Positions 52,802 to 62,194 of a DNA stretch of 64,000 bases are shown here, piece after piece. Numbering within the stretch: the stretch's first letter is position 1; every line of letters begins with the position of its first letter. The position numbers were made by a program, and so were the translations under genes. Source of the stretch: Thiothrix nivea DSM 5205 (GTDB lineage: Bacteria; Pseudomonadota; Gammaproteobacteria; Thiotrichales; Thiotrichaceae). The stretch spans positions 4,262,693 through 4,326,692 of the forward strand of contig NZ_JH651384.1 in NCBI RefSeq assembly GCF_000260135.1, written 5' to 3'. Below the pieces are notes generated by a model, which saw nothing but the letters and a program-made list of their open reading frames with translations, ran no database searches and had not been told where the DNA came from.

Positions 52802-54832
52802 ATGAGCATGAATGATCTGGACGGGTTGTTAAACCAGCATTTCAAGGGTCGTGTGGTGCGCAAAGACCTTACCAAACGGCTCAAGGAAGGCGCGAATGTA
52901 CCGGTCTACGTGCTGGAATACCTGCTGGGCATGTACTGCGCCTCGGATGATGAAGAAGTCGTGCGCGAAGGGCTGGAAAACGTCAAACGCATCCTGGCCG
53001 AAAATTACGTGCGCCCGGATGAAGCCGAAAAGGTCAAGTCGCTGATCCGTGAACGCGGCAGCTACAAAATCATCGACAAGGTAGGCGTGCGCCTCAACCA
53101 GCGCAAGGACATCTATGAAGCCGCACTTTCCAACCTCGGCATCAATGACGCCCTGATCCGCCCCACTACCGTACAGGACAATGAAAAGCTGCTGACTGGC
53201 GGTATCTGGTGCATCGTGACCCTCCAGTATTTCTACGAGGAAGGCCAGAAAACCTCGCCATTTTCGGTCGTAAGCCTCAAACCGATCCAGATGCCATCCA
53301 TGGACATGGATGAATTGCTGAATGCCAGACAGCCGTTCTCGCTGGAGGAATGGATGGATGTCCTGCTGCGCTCTGTCGGGATGGAACCCGCCAATCTGGA
53401 ACAGCGGGTGAAATGGCACCTGCTGGCGCGGATGATTCCCTTCGTCGAGAACAACTACAACGTCTGCGAACTGGGGCCACGCGGCACCGGCAAAAGCCAT
53501 GTTTACAAGGAATGCTCCCCCAACAGCCTGCTGATTTCCGGCGGGCAAACCACGGTCGCCAACCTGTTCTACAACATGAGCAGCCACCGTGTCGGGCTGG
53601 TCGGCATGTGGGATCTGGTGGCGTTTGATGAAGTGGCGGGTATCCATTTCAAGGACAAGGATGGCGTGCAGATCATGAAGGATTACATGGCCTCCGGCTC
53701 CTTCGCACGTGGCCGTGATTCCGTGGAAGCCAAAGCCTCGATGGTGTTTATCGGCAACATCAACCAGAGCGTGGAAATGCTGGTCAAAACCAGCCACCTG
53801 CTCGCGCCATTTCCTGATGCCATGATCGACACAGCCTTTTTCGACCGCTTCCATGCCTACATCCCTGGCTGGGAAATCCCGAAAATGCGCCCGGAATTCT
53901 TCACCAACAACTACGGGCTGATCACCGACTACCTGGCCGAATTCATGCGGGAAATGCGCAAGCGCAGTTTCGCTGACGCCATCGACCGCTATTTCAAACT
54001 CGGCAACAATCTTAACCAGCGCGACGTAATTGCAGTACGCCGCACGGTTTCCGGCCTGCTCAAACTGCTGTTCCCGCGTGCCGATTACGGCAAGGAAGAT
54101 GTCCGCACCTGTCTGGTCTATGCGCTGGAACTGCGCCGCCGCATCAAGGAGCAGCTGAAAAAGTTGGGTGGCATGGAATTCTTCGACGTGCATTTCAGCT
54201 ACCACGACAACGAGACGCTGGAAGAACATTTCGTCAGCGTGCCGGAACAAGGTGGCGGCAAACTGATCCCGGAAGGCGCATTACGTCCCGGCGTCGTGCA
54301 TCTGGTCACGCAAGGCGGCTCAGGGCAATTGGGTTTGTACCGATTTGAAACCCAGATGGTGGCAGGTACAGGGAAATACTCCGTTACCGGCCTGGGTTCC
54401 AGCACCGCCGCCAAGGAAGCTATCCGGATCGGTTTCGATTACTTCAAGGGCAATCTGGGGCGTATCAGCGCCAATGCCAGATTTGCCGAGCATGAGTTCC
54501 AGCTTCATGTCGTGGAGTTACACAACACTGCCCCCAGCACCAAAACCAGTCTGGCGGCATTGGTGGCGTTCTGCTCCATCCTGATGAACAAACCCGTACA
54601 GGCGCAGATGGTGGTATTGGGCAATATGACCCTCGGTGGCGTGGTGAACCCGGTCGACGATCTGGCGGGCAGCCTGCAAATGGCGCTGGATAGCGGTGCT
54701 ACCCGTGTGTTGTTACCGATGGCTTCGGCTATGGATATTCCTTCCGTGCCACCTGAGTTGTTTGCCAAGTTTCAGATCAGCTTCTTTGCTGACCCGGTGG
54801 ATGCGGTGTATAAGGCGTTGGGGGTGCAGTGA
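52802..54832 (+). CDS. brxL: BREX Lon-like ATPase BrxL
   Basis: 676 residues. AAA domain with Walker A GPRGTGKSHVYK (~224) and LVAFDEVAGIHFKDKDG (~272), followed by a Lon-like C-terminal domain (VHLVTQGGSG, TAPSTKTSLAALVAF, GNMTLGGVVNPVDDLAGSLQ). The Ser of the Lon dyad position is plausible, but I see no Lys in the usual place, so proteolysis is doubtful. BrxL is the last core gene of type 1 BREX and binds DNA. Ends the defense operon; the next gene starts 52 bp later. Confidence 0.95.
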   Translation: MSMNDLDGLLNQHFKGRVVRKDLTKRLKEGANVPVYVLEYLLGMYCASDDEEVVREGLENVKRILAENYVRPDEAEKVKSLIRERGSYKIIDKVGVRLNQRKDIYEAALSNLGINDALIRPTTVQDNEKLLTGGIWCIVTLQYFYEEGQKTSPFSVVSLKPIQMPSMDMDELLNARQPFSLEEWMDVLLRSVGMEPANLEQRVKWHLLARMIPFVENNYNVCELGPRGTGKSHVYKECSPNSLLISGGQTTVANLFYNMSSHRVGLVGMWDLVAFDEVAGIHFKDKDGVQIMKDYMASGSFARGRDSVEAKASMVFIGNINQSVEMLVKTSHLLAPFPDAMIDTAFFDRFHAYIPGWEIPKMRPEFFTNNYGLITDYLAEFMREMRKRSFADAIDRYFKLGNNLNQRDVIAVRRTVSGLLKLLFPRADYGKEDVRTCLVYALELRRRIKEQLKKLGGMEFFDVHFSYHDNETLEEHFVSVPEQGGGKLIPEGALRPGVVHLVTQGGSGQLGLYRFETQMVAGTGKYSVTGLGSSTAAKEAIRIGFDYFKGNLGRISANARFAEHEFQLHVVELHNTAPSTKTSLAALVAFCSILMNKPVQAQMVVLGNMTLGGVVNPVDDLAGSLQMALDSGATRVLLPMASAMDIPSVPPELFAKFQISFFADPVDAVYKALGVQ

Positions 54833-54884
54833 ACATTTACCATCAGCATTTAATAATATACTCAGTTTGCGCTAGAATGCGGTA

Positions 54885-56327
54885 ATGGCAAGAGTTTTCA
54901 TTTCCGCAACCCACAAATCCTCCGGCAAGACCACGCTTTCCATTGGTCTGTGCGCCGCTTTGCATGCGCAAGGTCTGAAAGTACAACCGTTCAAGAAAGG
55001 CCCGGATTACATCGACCCCTTGTGGCTGGGGGCAGCCAGCGGGCGCGCTTGCCACAACCTCGATTTCAACACCATGACACAGGATGAAATCATTCAGACG
55101 GTGCAACACTATTCTCATGATGCCGACATTGCCCTGATCGAAGCCAATAAAGGGTTGTATGACGGTATGGCGCTGGATGGTTCCGACAGCAATGCGGCGG
55201 TTGCCAAACTTACCTGTTCCCCGATAGTACTGGTGGTGGATACGCGTGGCATGACCCGTGGTATTGCGCCGCTGCTGCTTGGTTATCAGTCATTTGACCG
55301 GGATGTGAACATTGCCGGAATCATTTTCAACCGTGTTGGAGGCGCACGCCACGCTACCAAACTACGCGAATCGGTCGAGCATTACACCGGCATCAAGGTA
55401 CTGGGCGCAGTCCACAATAATCCCGACATGGAAATCGAAGAGCGCCATCTCGGCCTCATGCCCAGCAATGAGAGCGGCGAGGCGGAAGCGCAGATTGCCC
55501 GCATCCGCGATCTGGTGGCGGCGCAGGTAGATTTGGGGTTGTTGCGGGAAATTGCGGTTGGAGCGGTGGAGTTGGAAAGAAACCCCTCCCAGCCTCCCCT
55601 TATCAGGGGAGGAGCCGAATACGACTCCGAATCTCTTTCTCCCTCCCCTGATAAGGGGAGGGTTGGGGAGGGGTTTCTTAAAATCGCCATCTGCCAAGAC
55701 CCCGCCTTCGGCTTCTACTACCCCGGCGACCTCGAAGCCCTGCAACAGGCAGGCGCGCAACTGTTGCCGGTCAATACCCTGAAAGATGCAGCCCTGCCCG
55801 CCAACATCGACGGCCTGTTCATCGGCGGCGGTTTCCCCGAAACCCACATGCAGCCACTGGCGGCCAACACCTCCATGCGTGCATCCATCCGCGCCGCCAT
55901 TGACAACGGCCTGCCCGCCTATGCCGAATGCGGTGGCCTGATGTATTTGTCCCGCAGTCTGGTCTGGAACGGCCAGCAGGCGGACATGGTTGGTGTCATC
56001 CCCGGTGATGCGGTCATGCACCCAAAGCCACAGGGCCGGGGCTACGTGAAATTGCAGGAAACCGCCGACATGCCCTGGCCGGGTGGCGATCGGGAAAAAA
56101 TCATCAACGCCCACGAGTTCCACTATTCGGGACTCGAAAATTTGACCGCCACCGGCAAGTTCGCCTACCGTATGCAGCGGGGAAGCGGGATCGACGGCCA
56201 GCACGATGGCTGGGTTTACCGGAATTTGTTAGCTTCTTACACGCATATGCGCGACACTTCCCAGTATCGGTGGGCGCAGCGTTTCGTTGAATTTATCCGC
56301 CAGCAGAAAAGGAAAACGGCTTCATGA
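54885..56327 (+). CDS. cbiA: Cobyrinate a,c-diamide synthase
   Basis: 480 residues. N-terminal synthetase domain: ARVFISATHKSSGKTTLSIG, then QPFKKGPDYIDPLWL and GLYDGMALDG; C-terminal class I glutamine amidotransferase domain with the catalytic Cys in YAECGGLMYLS and HEFHYS. It amidates cobyrinate in B12 synthesis using glutamine and ATP. A large palindromic repeat at 55580-55676 adds about 32 residues in the linker between the domains, in frame. Other cobalamin genes are not in the window. Confidence 0.93.
   Translation: MARVFISATHKSSGKTTLSIGLCAALHAQGLKVQPFKKGPDYIDPLWLGAASGRACHNLDFNTMTQDEIIQTVQHYSHDADIALIEANKGLYDGMALDGSDSNAAVAKLTCSPIVLVVDTRGMTRGIAPLLLGYQSFDRDVNIAGIIFNRVGGARHATKLRESVEHYTGIKVLGAVHNNPDMEIEERHLGLMPSNESGEAEAQIARIRDLVAAQVDLGLLREIAVGAVELERNPSQPPLIRGGAEYDSESLSPSPDKGRVGEGFLKIAICQDPAFGFYYPGDLEALQQAGAQLLPVNTLKDAALPANIDGLFIGGGFPETHMQPLAANTSMRASIRAAIDNGLPAYAECGGLMYLSRSLVWNGQQADMVGVIPGDAVMHPKPQGRGYVKLQETADMPWPGGDREKIINAHEFHYSGLENLTATGKFAYRMQRGSGIDGQHDGWVYRNLLASYTHMRDTSQYRWAQRFVEFIRQQKRKTAS
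55580..55676. repeat. Large in-frame palindromic repeat inside cbiA
   Basis: Two hairpins, CCTCCCCT-TATC-AGGGGAGG (55593-55612) and CCTCCCCT-GATA-AGGGGAGG (55642-55661), themselves lie in inverted orientation within a longer repeat flanked by AACCCCTCCC and GGGAGGGGTT. It encodes the peptide segments PPLIRGG and SPDKGRVGEGF. Same type as the repeats in the polyferredoxin and pglX genes. Confidence 0.85.
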
Positions 56328-56638
56328 TTACAGTCACACCACAGGCAGCCACCCAGATCCGCACTTCAGCCGTGCAGGCCAATGCACTTGGCTTGCCGTT
56401 ACGGATCGCCGTCCAGCAAAAGGTGGATGGTTCTTTCCATTACATGATGGGTTTCGATGACAAAAAACATGAGGGCGACCATACCGAAAACTATGGTGAT
56501 TTCATGGTGGTGCTGGATGCCGCATCCCAGCCACTGGCTGTTGGCATGACGCTGGACTTTGTGGAGCTGGACGAGGGCAAGCTGGAATTTATCTTCCTCA
56601 ACCCCAACGACCCCAACTACAAGCCACCACAGGCGTAA
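56324..56638 (+). CDS. IscA/HesB-fold protein lacking cluster cysteines (DsrR-like)
   Basis: 104 residues. MITVTPQAATQIRTSAVQAN, LRIAVQQKVDGSFHYMMGFD and MTLDFVELDEGKLEFIFLNP follow the A-type iron-sulfur carrier fold, but all three conserved Cys are absent. This is the situation in DsrR of sulfur-oxidising bacteria, where the protein is regulatory rather than a cluster carrier. Start overlaps the cbiA stop (ATGA), and the following kinase starts 4 bp after its stop, so it is part of a transcript with both. Confidence 0.75.
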   Translation: MITVTPQAATQIRTSAVQANALGLPLRIAVQQKVDGSFHYMMGFDDKKHEGDHTENYGDFMVVLDAASQPLAVGMTLDFVELDEGKLEFIFLNPNDPNYKPPQA

Positions 56639-56642
56639 GCGC

Positions 56643-58343
56643 ATGAATGAAAGCGTAGTCAAACTTCCCATTTCGAGCGTTGCCAAATCCAAGGCAAAAG
56701 CAGGGGAAGAGACTGCCTCCACACCCCGTAGCAGCTACTGGGAAAACCAGGAAGGCCGCCCGGTCATAGACCTGCCGTGGCAGGCGCAGATTAGCCTGAT
56801 GCTGTTGCTGTTCACCTTTACCGTGATTGGCGCGGTATATTTCTGGGCAACCAGCAATAATGTCAAGGATGAATGGGTCGCGACCTTGATGACGGGCTTG
56901 TGGGTTGCGGCGGGAGTGGGAGGTTTCCTGCTGTTGTACTGGGTATGGCGGGAGTTTTCCAAATTTGGCACCGAGCTGTCCCGTTGGGCGATCCGCTTGC
57001 GTAAGGGCGACTTTAGCGCGCGTATGCCGATTGCCAGCAAGAGTTGCCCGTCACGCAAAATCCGCGAACAGATCAACGCCATCACCGAAGACTACCATGC
57101 GCTCTCGCGGATGCAGCAGAAGCGCATGGATCGGCAAGAAAAATACCTGTCGCAGAAAAAGCGCCATCTCAGCATCCTGTATGAGGTGGCAAGCTGCATC
57201 AACCGCGCCGACAGCCTCGAAGACCTGCTCAACCGCTTCCTGCATACCCTCAAGGATGTGGTCAATGCCGAAGCCGCCACCGTGCGCCTGCTGGATCGGG
57301 ATGGCAAGATGCGGCTGGTATCCAGCGTTGGCCTGACCACCGAAGCCGTCGAACTGGAAGAAACCCTGCCAACACCCAATTGCTTATGTGGGCATGCCGC
57401 CCGCGACCGGCAGATCAAGATGCGCACCGATGTTGCCCAGTGTAACCGCATCCTTGGCAAACAGTTGTGCGCCGGGGCGCAGGACGTGGAAATGTTGGCG
57501 ATCCCGCTGCAATACCGCGACAAGGTTCTCGGCGTCTACAACCTGTTCATCCGCCAGGGCCGTTACGACAAGCTGGAGGACGACGAGTTGCTGGTGAGTA
57601 TCGGCCAGCATCTGGGGATGGCGATTGAAAAGGCCAGCAGCGAAGAAGACATGCGGATGCTTTCCATCATGGAAGAACGCACCCGCATGGCGCATGAGCT
57701 GCACGATTCCCTCGCCCAGACCCTCGCCAGCCTGCGCTTCAAGGTACGCCTGCTGGATGATTCCTTCAACCGTGGCGATGAAGCCGAAATGTGGCAGGAA
57801 CTGGAGGTGCTGGAAAACACCATCGACGTTGCCTATGCCGAACTGCGCAGTCTGATCACCGATTTCCGCGCGCCGATTGATGGCAAGGGCGTCATTCGTG
57901 CGGTGGAGCGCCTGACCGAGCGCTTCAGGCAGGAAACCGGGCTGGATGTATTCTTCTACCACAACTGGGCCTTGAAGGATTTGCCACGCGAGGTAGAGGT
58001 GGAGGTCATCCGCATCGTGCAGGAAGCCCTCGCCAATATCCGCAAGCACAGCCAGGCTTCCACCGTGCGCCTGTTGATGCATAGCAGCGAAGAAGGCCGT
58101 TGCAGCATTCTGGTGGAAGACGATGGTATCGGTCTGCCCGACCCGTTGCCGGAGCCTAACCCTACGACTGGCGAGCATATCGGCCTACAGATCATGCAGG
58201 AACGTGCCGAGAAAATCGGTGGGGAGATACAGTTTGAAAGTGAGCCGGGGGAAGGTACACTGATACAACTGAATTGTGAAGCACCACCTGCCAAGAAGCT
58301 GTCCGACCTGATTGGCGCGCAGCCGACCCACGTAATCCACTGA
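56643..58343 (+). CDS. NarX-like sensor histidine kinase with Cys-rich GAF domain
   Basis: 566 residues from ATG 56643. Two membrane helices (~47-69 and ~82-104), HAMP-like linker, coiled coil ~155-185, GAF ~190-330 and HisKA_3 with phospho-His354 (RMAHELHDSLAQTL), then HATPase (QEALANIRKHSQ, DDGIGLPD, GLQIMQERAE). There is almost no periplasmic domain (~12 residues), so sensing is probably in the GAF: Cys247, Cys249, Cys267 and Cys276 could hold an Fe-S cluster. Paired with the regulator gene 14 bp downstream. Confidence 0.9.
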   Translation: MNESVVKLPISSVAKSKAKAGEETASTPRSSYWENQEGRPVIDLPWQAQISLMLLLFTFTVIGAVYFWATSNNVKDEWVATLMTGLWVAAGVGGFLLLYWVWREFSKFGTELSRWAIRLRKGDFSARMPIASKSCPSRKIREQINAITEDYHALSRMQQKRMDRQEKYLSQKKRHLSILYEVASCINRADSLEDLLNRFLHTLKDVVNAEAATVRLLDRDGKMRLVSSVGLTTEAVELEETLPTPNCLCGHAARDRQIKMRTDVAQCNRILGKQLCAGAQDVEMLAIPLQYRDKVLGVYNLFIRQGRYDKLEDDELLVSIGQHLGMAIEKASSEEDMRMLSIMEERTRMAHELHDSLAQTLASLRFKVRLLDDSFNRGDEAEMWQELEVLENTIDVAYAELRSLITDFRAPIDGKGVIRAVERLTERFRQETGLDVFFYHNWALKDLPREVEVEVIRIVQEALANIRKHSQASTVRLLMHSSEEGRCSILVEDDGIGLPDPLPEPNPTTGEHIGLQIMQERAEKIGGEIQFESEPGEGTLIQLNCEAPPAKKLSDLIGAQPTHVIH

Positions 58344-58357
58344 CAAGCGATCACCAC

Positions 58358-59029
58358 ATGAACGAAAAAGTATTACTGATAGATGACCACACCCTGTTCC
58401 GCGCTGGTCTGGAGGACTTGCTGACCCGGCGTGGCATCCGTGTCGTGGCGGCTGTCGGCAGCGGTGACGAGGGCTTGCAGGCGGCTGCCAGTTTATTGCC
58501 GGACATCGTATTGCTGGACATGCGGATGCCACAGATGGATGGCCTTAACGTGTTGCGTCAGTTACGCAAGAACAACCCGGCCCTGCGCGTGGTGATGTTG
58601 ACCACCAGCAGCAACGAAAACGACCTGGTCGAAGCTTTGCGCAGTGGTGCGCGTGGCTACCTGCTGAAAGACATTGAACCGGATGAACTGGTGGTCGCCT
58701 TGCGCGAAATCGTTGCAGGCAAAACCGTGGTCGCGCCGGAACTGGCTCCGGTGCTGGCCCGAGTGGTGCAGGGTGGCGACAGCCGCGCTGCCGAAGACAA
58801 AAGCAACAACCCGTTTTCCGAGCTTACCCCGCGTGAGTACGAAATCCTGACCCTGCTGGCGGAAGGCCAGAGCAACAAGGTGATTGCCCGCAACCTCGGC
58901 ATTTCCGACGGCACGGTCAAACTGCATGTGAAAGCCATCCTGCGCAAACTCAACGTCAGTTCCCGTATCACGGCGGCGGTGATGGCGGTGGAACATGGTA
59001 TCCGTGCCGAGTCAGCCAATTCCCAATAA
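58358..59029 (+). CDS. NarL/FixJ-family response regulator
   Basis: 223 residues. Receiver domain with phospho-Asp in IVLLDMRMPQMDG (~50) and Lys in YLLKDIEPDEL; C-terminal LuxR-type helix-turn-helix (LTPREYEILTLLAEGQSNKV, then GTVKLHVKAILRKL). Cognate partner of the preceding NarX-like kinase. Targets are unknown; no nar genes are in the window, so the name reflects family only. Confidence 0.93.
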   Translation: MNEKVLLIDDHTLFRAGLEDLLTRRGIRVVAAVGSGDEGLQAAASLLPDIVLLDMRMPQMDGLNVLRQLRKNNPALRVVMLTTSSNENDLVEALRSGARGYLLKDIEPDELVVALREIVAGKTVVAPELAPVLARVVQGGDSRAAEDKSNNPFSELTPREYEILTLLAEGQSNKVIARNLGISDGTVKLHVKAILRKLNVSSRITAAVMAVEHGIRAESANSQ

Positions 59030-59055
59030 ATACTATACTAGAGTATGTGAGCACC

Positions 59056-59529
59056 ATGACCCAGAAAACCTTTGCGGCGCTGGTCGCTGACGCATTGCCC
59101 CATGTCCGGGAGCTGATGCCTTGGGATGTCGAGGAAATGCTGGTGGAAAAGCCTGACCTCATGATCGTCGACATCCGCGAGATCGAAGAATACAACGTCG
59201 GCCATATCCGCAATTCCCTGCATGTGCCGCGTGGCATTCTGGAAACTGCCTGTGATTGGGGCTATGCCGAAACCATCCCCGAACTGGTGCAGGCGCGTGA
59301 CAAGCCGATTGTACTGGTATGCCGCTCTGGTAACCGCACTGCACTGGCTGCCCTGACCCTGGCGCTGATGGGTTACGCCGAAGTCTATTCCATGAAAACC
59401 GGGGTGCGTGGCTGGAATGATTACGAGCTGCCCCTGTTCGATGCTGATGAGGTGCAGGTGGATATTGACGAAGCGGAGGTAGAACTCAACCCACCGGTAC
59501 ATCCCGACCAGATGGAACCCAAAGGCTGA
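59056..59529 (+). CDS. Rhodanese-domain protein
   Basis: About 157 residues from ATG 59056 (GTG 59047 also possible). Single rhodanese domain with LMIVDIREIEEYNVGHIRNS and the active-site loop VCRSGNRTA (Cys about residue 92). It would move sulfane sulfur between thiol acceptors in the cytoplasm; no signal peptide. The acidic C-terminal tail (DEVQVDIDEAEVELNPPVHP) is unusual. It follows the NarL-type gene in the same direction and may be co-transcribed. Confidence 0.88.
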   Translation: MTQKTFAALVADALPHVRELMPWDVEEMLVEKPDLMIVDIREIEEYNVGHIRNSLHVPRGILETACDWGYAETIPELVQARDKPIVLVCRSGNRTALAALTLALMGYAEVYSMKTGVRGWNDYELPLFDADEVQVDIDEAEVELNPPVHPDQMEPKG

Positions 59530-59540
59530 ACTGAAAGCTG

Positions 59541-59563
59541 GCATACATATTTTGTATGCTTTT
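59541..59563 (+). terminator. Weak terminator after the rhodanese gene
   Basis: GCATACA (59541-59547) and TGTATGC (59553-59559) form a 7-bp stem with a 5-nt loop followed by TTTT. AT-rich stem, so only modest strength. Confidence 0.45.
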
Positions 59564-59676
59564 CACCACATATCAATAAAATCAACTGCCTTTTTGTATC
59601 TTTTTTAATACAATACTGTTAGTTTGTAACAAACCGGCCTGTCAGGCTACTAATTACGACGATCAGGAGCAGTAAA

Positions 59677-60009
59677 ATGAAACAGAAGTACCAAGGAGTG
59701 GGTGGGATCACATGGGTATTGGCGATGGGGTTGTCTTTAGCGGGCTGTTCCGGTATTTCCCAACAGGTATCCGATATGGTTACCTCGATCAATCCGTTTC
59801 AGCAGCAGACTGAAGCGGCAGTTCCGGCGACACCTGCGCCTGCTGCACAAGGCGCGCCAGTAACGCCAGCAAACAGCCTCCGGGTGCAGGCCAAACCACC
59901 TGCCCCCACTGCCAAAACCAATGAAATGGAAGTCAATCTGGGCAACAACAAGCAGTGTACAACCTTCTGCGCCCTGCCCATGCGCAAGCCGCCTGCCGCC
60001 GCCCAGTAA
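59677..60009 (+). CDS. Small lipoprotein, unknown function
   Basis: 110 residues. Lipoprotein signal with lipobox LAGCSG at about 22-26 and an AGGAG ribosome binding site. The mature part is a Pro/Ala-rich spacer followed by a short C-terminal block NEMEVNLGNNKQCTTFC with two Cys. No recognised family. It sits in its own ~150 bp upstream AT-rich region and is convergent with selO, two bases apart. Confidence 0.7.
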   Translation: MKQKYQGVGGITWVLAMGLSLAGCSGISQQVSDMVTSINPFQQQTEAAVPATPAPAAQGAPVTPANSLRVQAKPPAPTAKTNEMEVNLGNNKQCTTFCALPMRKPPAAAQ

Positions 60010-60011
60010 GT

Positions 60012-61571
60012 TTACGAGCTGCACGACAGCATCGAGCATCCTGCCTTGTGGCGCGCCCATTCCGGGCGTTTTTCCGCAAACTTTGCATATTGCGCCTGCT
60101 CATCATAAGGGCGGCGCAATACCTCCAGCAATTCCAGAATCATACCGTTATCCCCCGCTGCTGCCTTGTCGATGGCTTGCTGGGCAAGGTAGTTACGCAA
60201 TACAAAACGTGGGTTGGCGGTATTCATGCGGCGCTGGCGTTCATCCGTGGGCAGGTTGTCGGCTTGCAGGCGTTGGCGGTATTGCTGCAACCAGTTTTCC
60301 CAATCCTGCCGGTGTTCCCGCAATAAATCCTCGCGGTAGAAAGCAGGCAGAAGCGGCTCCAGTCTGGGTTCCCGCATATCCAGGCTGGCCAGGTTGCGGA
60401 AAAACAGCGTCATGTCCACTTCGGATTTGTGCATGAGTTCAAACGCGCTGTTGATCCACGGCGCATCCTCATCCGACAGTGCGCGGATGCCGAATTTGGC
60501 CGCGAGCATTTCCCCAAAGGTTTCGCTGTAGGTGTCGGCATACAGCTGTGAACCGGCTTGCAGCACGCTGGCATCGCCAATCACCGGCTTGAGGGCGTCG
60601 CGCAATCGGGCAAGGTTCCAGTGGCCAATGTAGGGCTGCTGCCCGTAGGCATAACGGCGGCCTTGCGCGTCGGTGGTGTTGGGTGTCCACATCGGGTCGT
60701 AGTCTTCCAGCCAGCCGTAGGGGCCGTAGTCGATGGTCAGGCCGAGGATCGACATGTTGTCGGTGTTCATCACGCCGTGGACGAAACCGACCCGCATCCA
60801 GTGCGCCATCATCACGGCGGTACGGCGGCAGATTTCCAGAAACCACTGGCTGCGTTTTTCCTGCGTGTCGCCTTGCAGTTCGGGGTAATCGCGGGCTATG
60901 GTGAAATCCACCAGTTGTTCCAGCAGGCCGAGGTCGCCGCGGCTGTTGGGCAGCTCGAAATTGCCGAAGCGGATGAAAGAGGGGGCGACGCGGCAAACGA
61001 TGGCTCCCGGCTCTACCTGTGGGTTGCCGTCGTAGAACATGTCGCGCACCACACCGTCGCCGGTCATCACCAGGCTGAGGGCGCGGGTGGTGGGGATGCC
61101 GAGGTGGTGCATGGCTTCGCTACAGAGGAATTCGCGCACCGAGGAGCGCAGCACGGCGCGTCCGTCGGCGCGGCGCGAATAGGGGGTGGGGCCGGCGCCT
61201 TTCAGTTGCAGTTCCCAGCGTTGGCCTTGCGCGTTGACGGTTTCACCTAGGCTGATGGCGCGCCCGTCGCCGAGTTGCCCTGCCCAGCCGCCGAATTGGT
61301 GGCCGCCGTAGTTGGCGGCATAGGGTTGCATTCCGGGCAGCAATTTATTGCCGCCGAAGACTTGCTCGAAATCCGGATCGGTGATGTCGGCGTCCTGCCA
61401 GCCCAGCAGTTGCGCGACTTCCGGCGAATGCGCCAGTAGGCGTGGGGCGGAAACCGGGGTGGGTTTCACCTCCGACCAGAAGGCGTCATAGACCTGGCGG
61501 GGGATGTTGACCCCGTCGGTGTCGCCGGGCAGTTCGTGCACGAAACGGTTGTCGAAGTTCAGGGGGTGCAT
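60012..61571 (-). CDS. selO: Protein adenylyltransferase SelO (YdiU)
   Basis: 519 residues from ATG 61571. The frame extends upstream to 61931 but that part lacks family similarity. Pseudokinase motifs: [60 protein letters not shown]. The C-terminal Cys-containing end (CSMLSCSS) matches the redox-active tail of SelO. It transfers AMP to protein Ser/Thr/Tyr, with links to redox stress. Confidence 0.94.
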   Translation of the reverse strand: MHPLNFDNRFVHELPGDTDGVNIPRQVYDAFWSEVKPTPVSAPRLLAHSPEVAQLLGWQDADITDPDFEQVFGGNKLLPGMQPYAANYGGHQFGGWAGQLGDGRAISLGETVNAQGQRWELQLKGAGPTPYSRRADGRAVLRSSVREFLCSEAMHHLGIPTTRALSLVMTGDGVVRDMFYDGNPQVEPGAIVCRVAPSFIRFGNFELPNSRGDLGLLEQLVDFTIARDYPELQGDTQEKRSQWFLEICRRTAVMMAHWMRVGFVHGVMNTDNMSILGLTIDYGPYGWLEDYDPMWTPNTTDAQGRRYAYGQQPYIGHWNLARLRDALKPVIGDASVLQAGSQLYADTYSETFGEMLAAKFGIRALSDEDAPWINSAFELMHKSEVDMTLFFRNLASLDMREPRLEPLLPAFYREDLLREHRQDWENWLQQYRQRLQADNLPTDERQRRMNTANPRFVLRNYLAQQAIDKAAAGDNGMILELLEVLRRPYDEQAQYAKFAEKRPEWARHKAGCSMLSCSS

Positions 61572-62194
61572 GGGTGATCCTGTGTTTGCGATGCCCCTAA
61601 GCAGACCAGAGGGGAAGGGGCGTGTCGAGAAGCCGCAATGGGCGGGGTGGATTGAAATTTGCCTTGCCTGCCGAACAAGGTTCCCAAGCCATCCTCGACC
61701 TGTTGACGCCCTACCTTGCCGACATTTCGCATGAAAGCCTGATCCGCCAGTGGGGCAAGCTGGGCGAATGGGTGGATGAAGAAGCCGAAGCGGCCAAAAC
61801 CTACCGTTGCGCGAAAAGGCTGAACTGGAAGAGCAGCAACGCCGTATGGCCGAGCAAGATGTGTAGTTTGGGGCCAAGATGCAGTTCCGGCTCATCCAGA
61901 ATGATCCAGCCGCCGGGGCCATTGTCGCCAAAATCGAAGGGCGGGACGTATTTCGCTCCTAATGCAGAGGAGGCACGGGCATGGGTACGCAGCGCTGCTT
62001 TGTGATCATCACGCATCGGCAGTTCTTGCAAGGCGACTGGCCATAAGGTACGGGCACGTCCAGCGTATTCCGCAAGCTGGTTTCGATCAGCGGCCAAGCA
62101 GTACCAACCTTGGTTGCCCAGTGCTGGTTGAGATGAAACAGGCATTTGCAAATACTGCCCTGAGCCTGCTCAAGGCAGTTTCGTACAGACCCGG
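61572..62194. other. Degenerate patch with gene fragments, including a Uma2-like remnant
   Basis: No intact gene. On the minus strand ~62010-61860 reads [20 protein letters not shown] then PELHLGP, a motif of Uma2-family (DUF820) endonuclease-like proteins; it loses the family pattern after that and stops at 61801. On the plus strand 61640-61800 encodes a helical fragment ([20 protein letters not shown]), and a different frame ends [18 protein letters not shown]-stop at 61864. These appear to be decayed genes. Confidence 0.5.

Noticed and set aside
60069-60436. Plus-strand open frames opposite selO
   Set aside because: Antisense shadows of SelO codons; no start signals.
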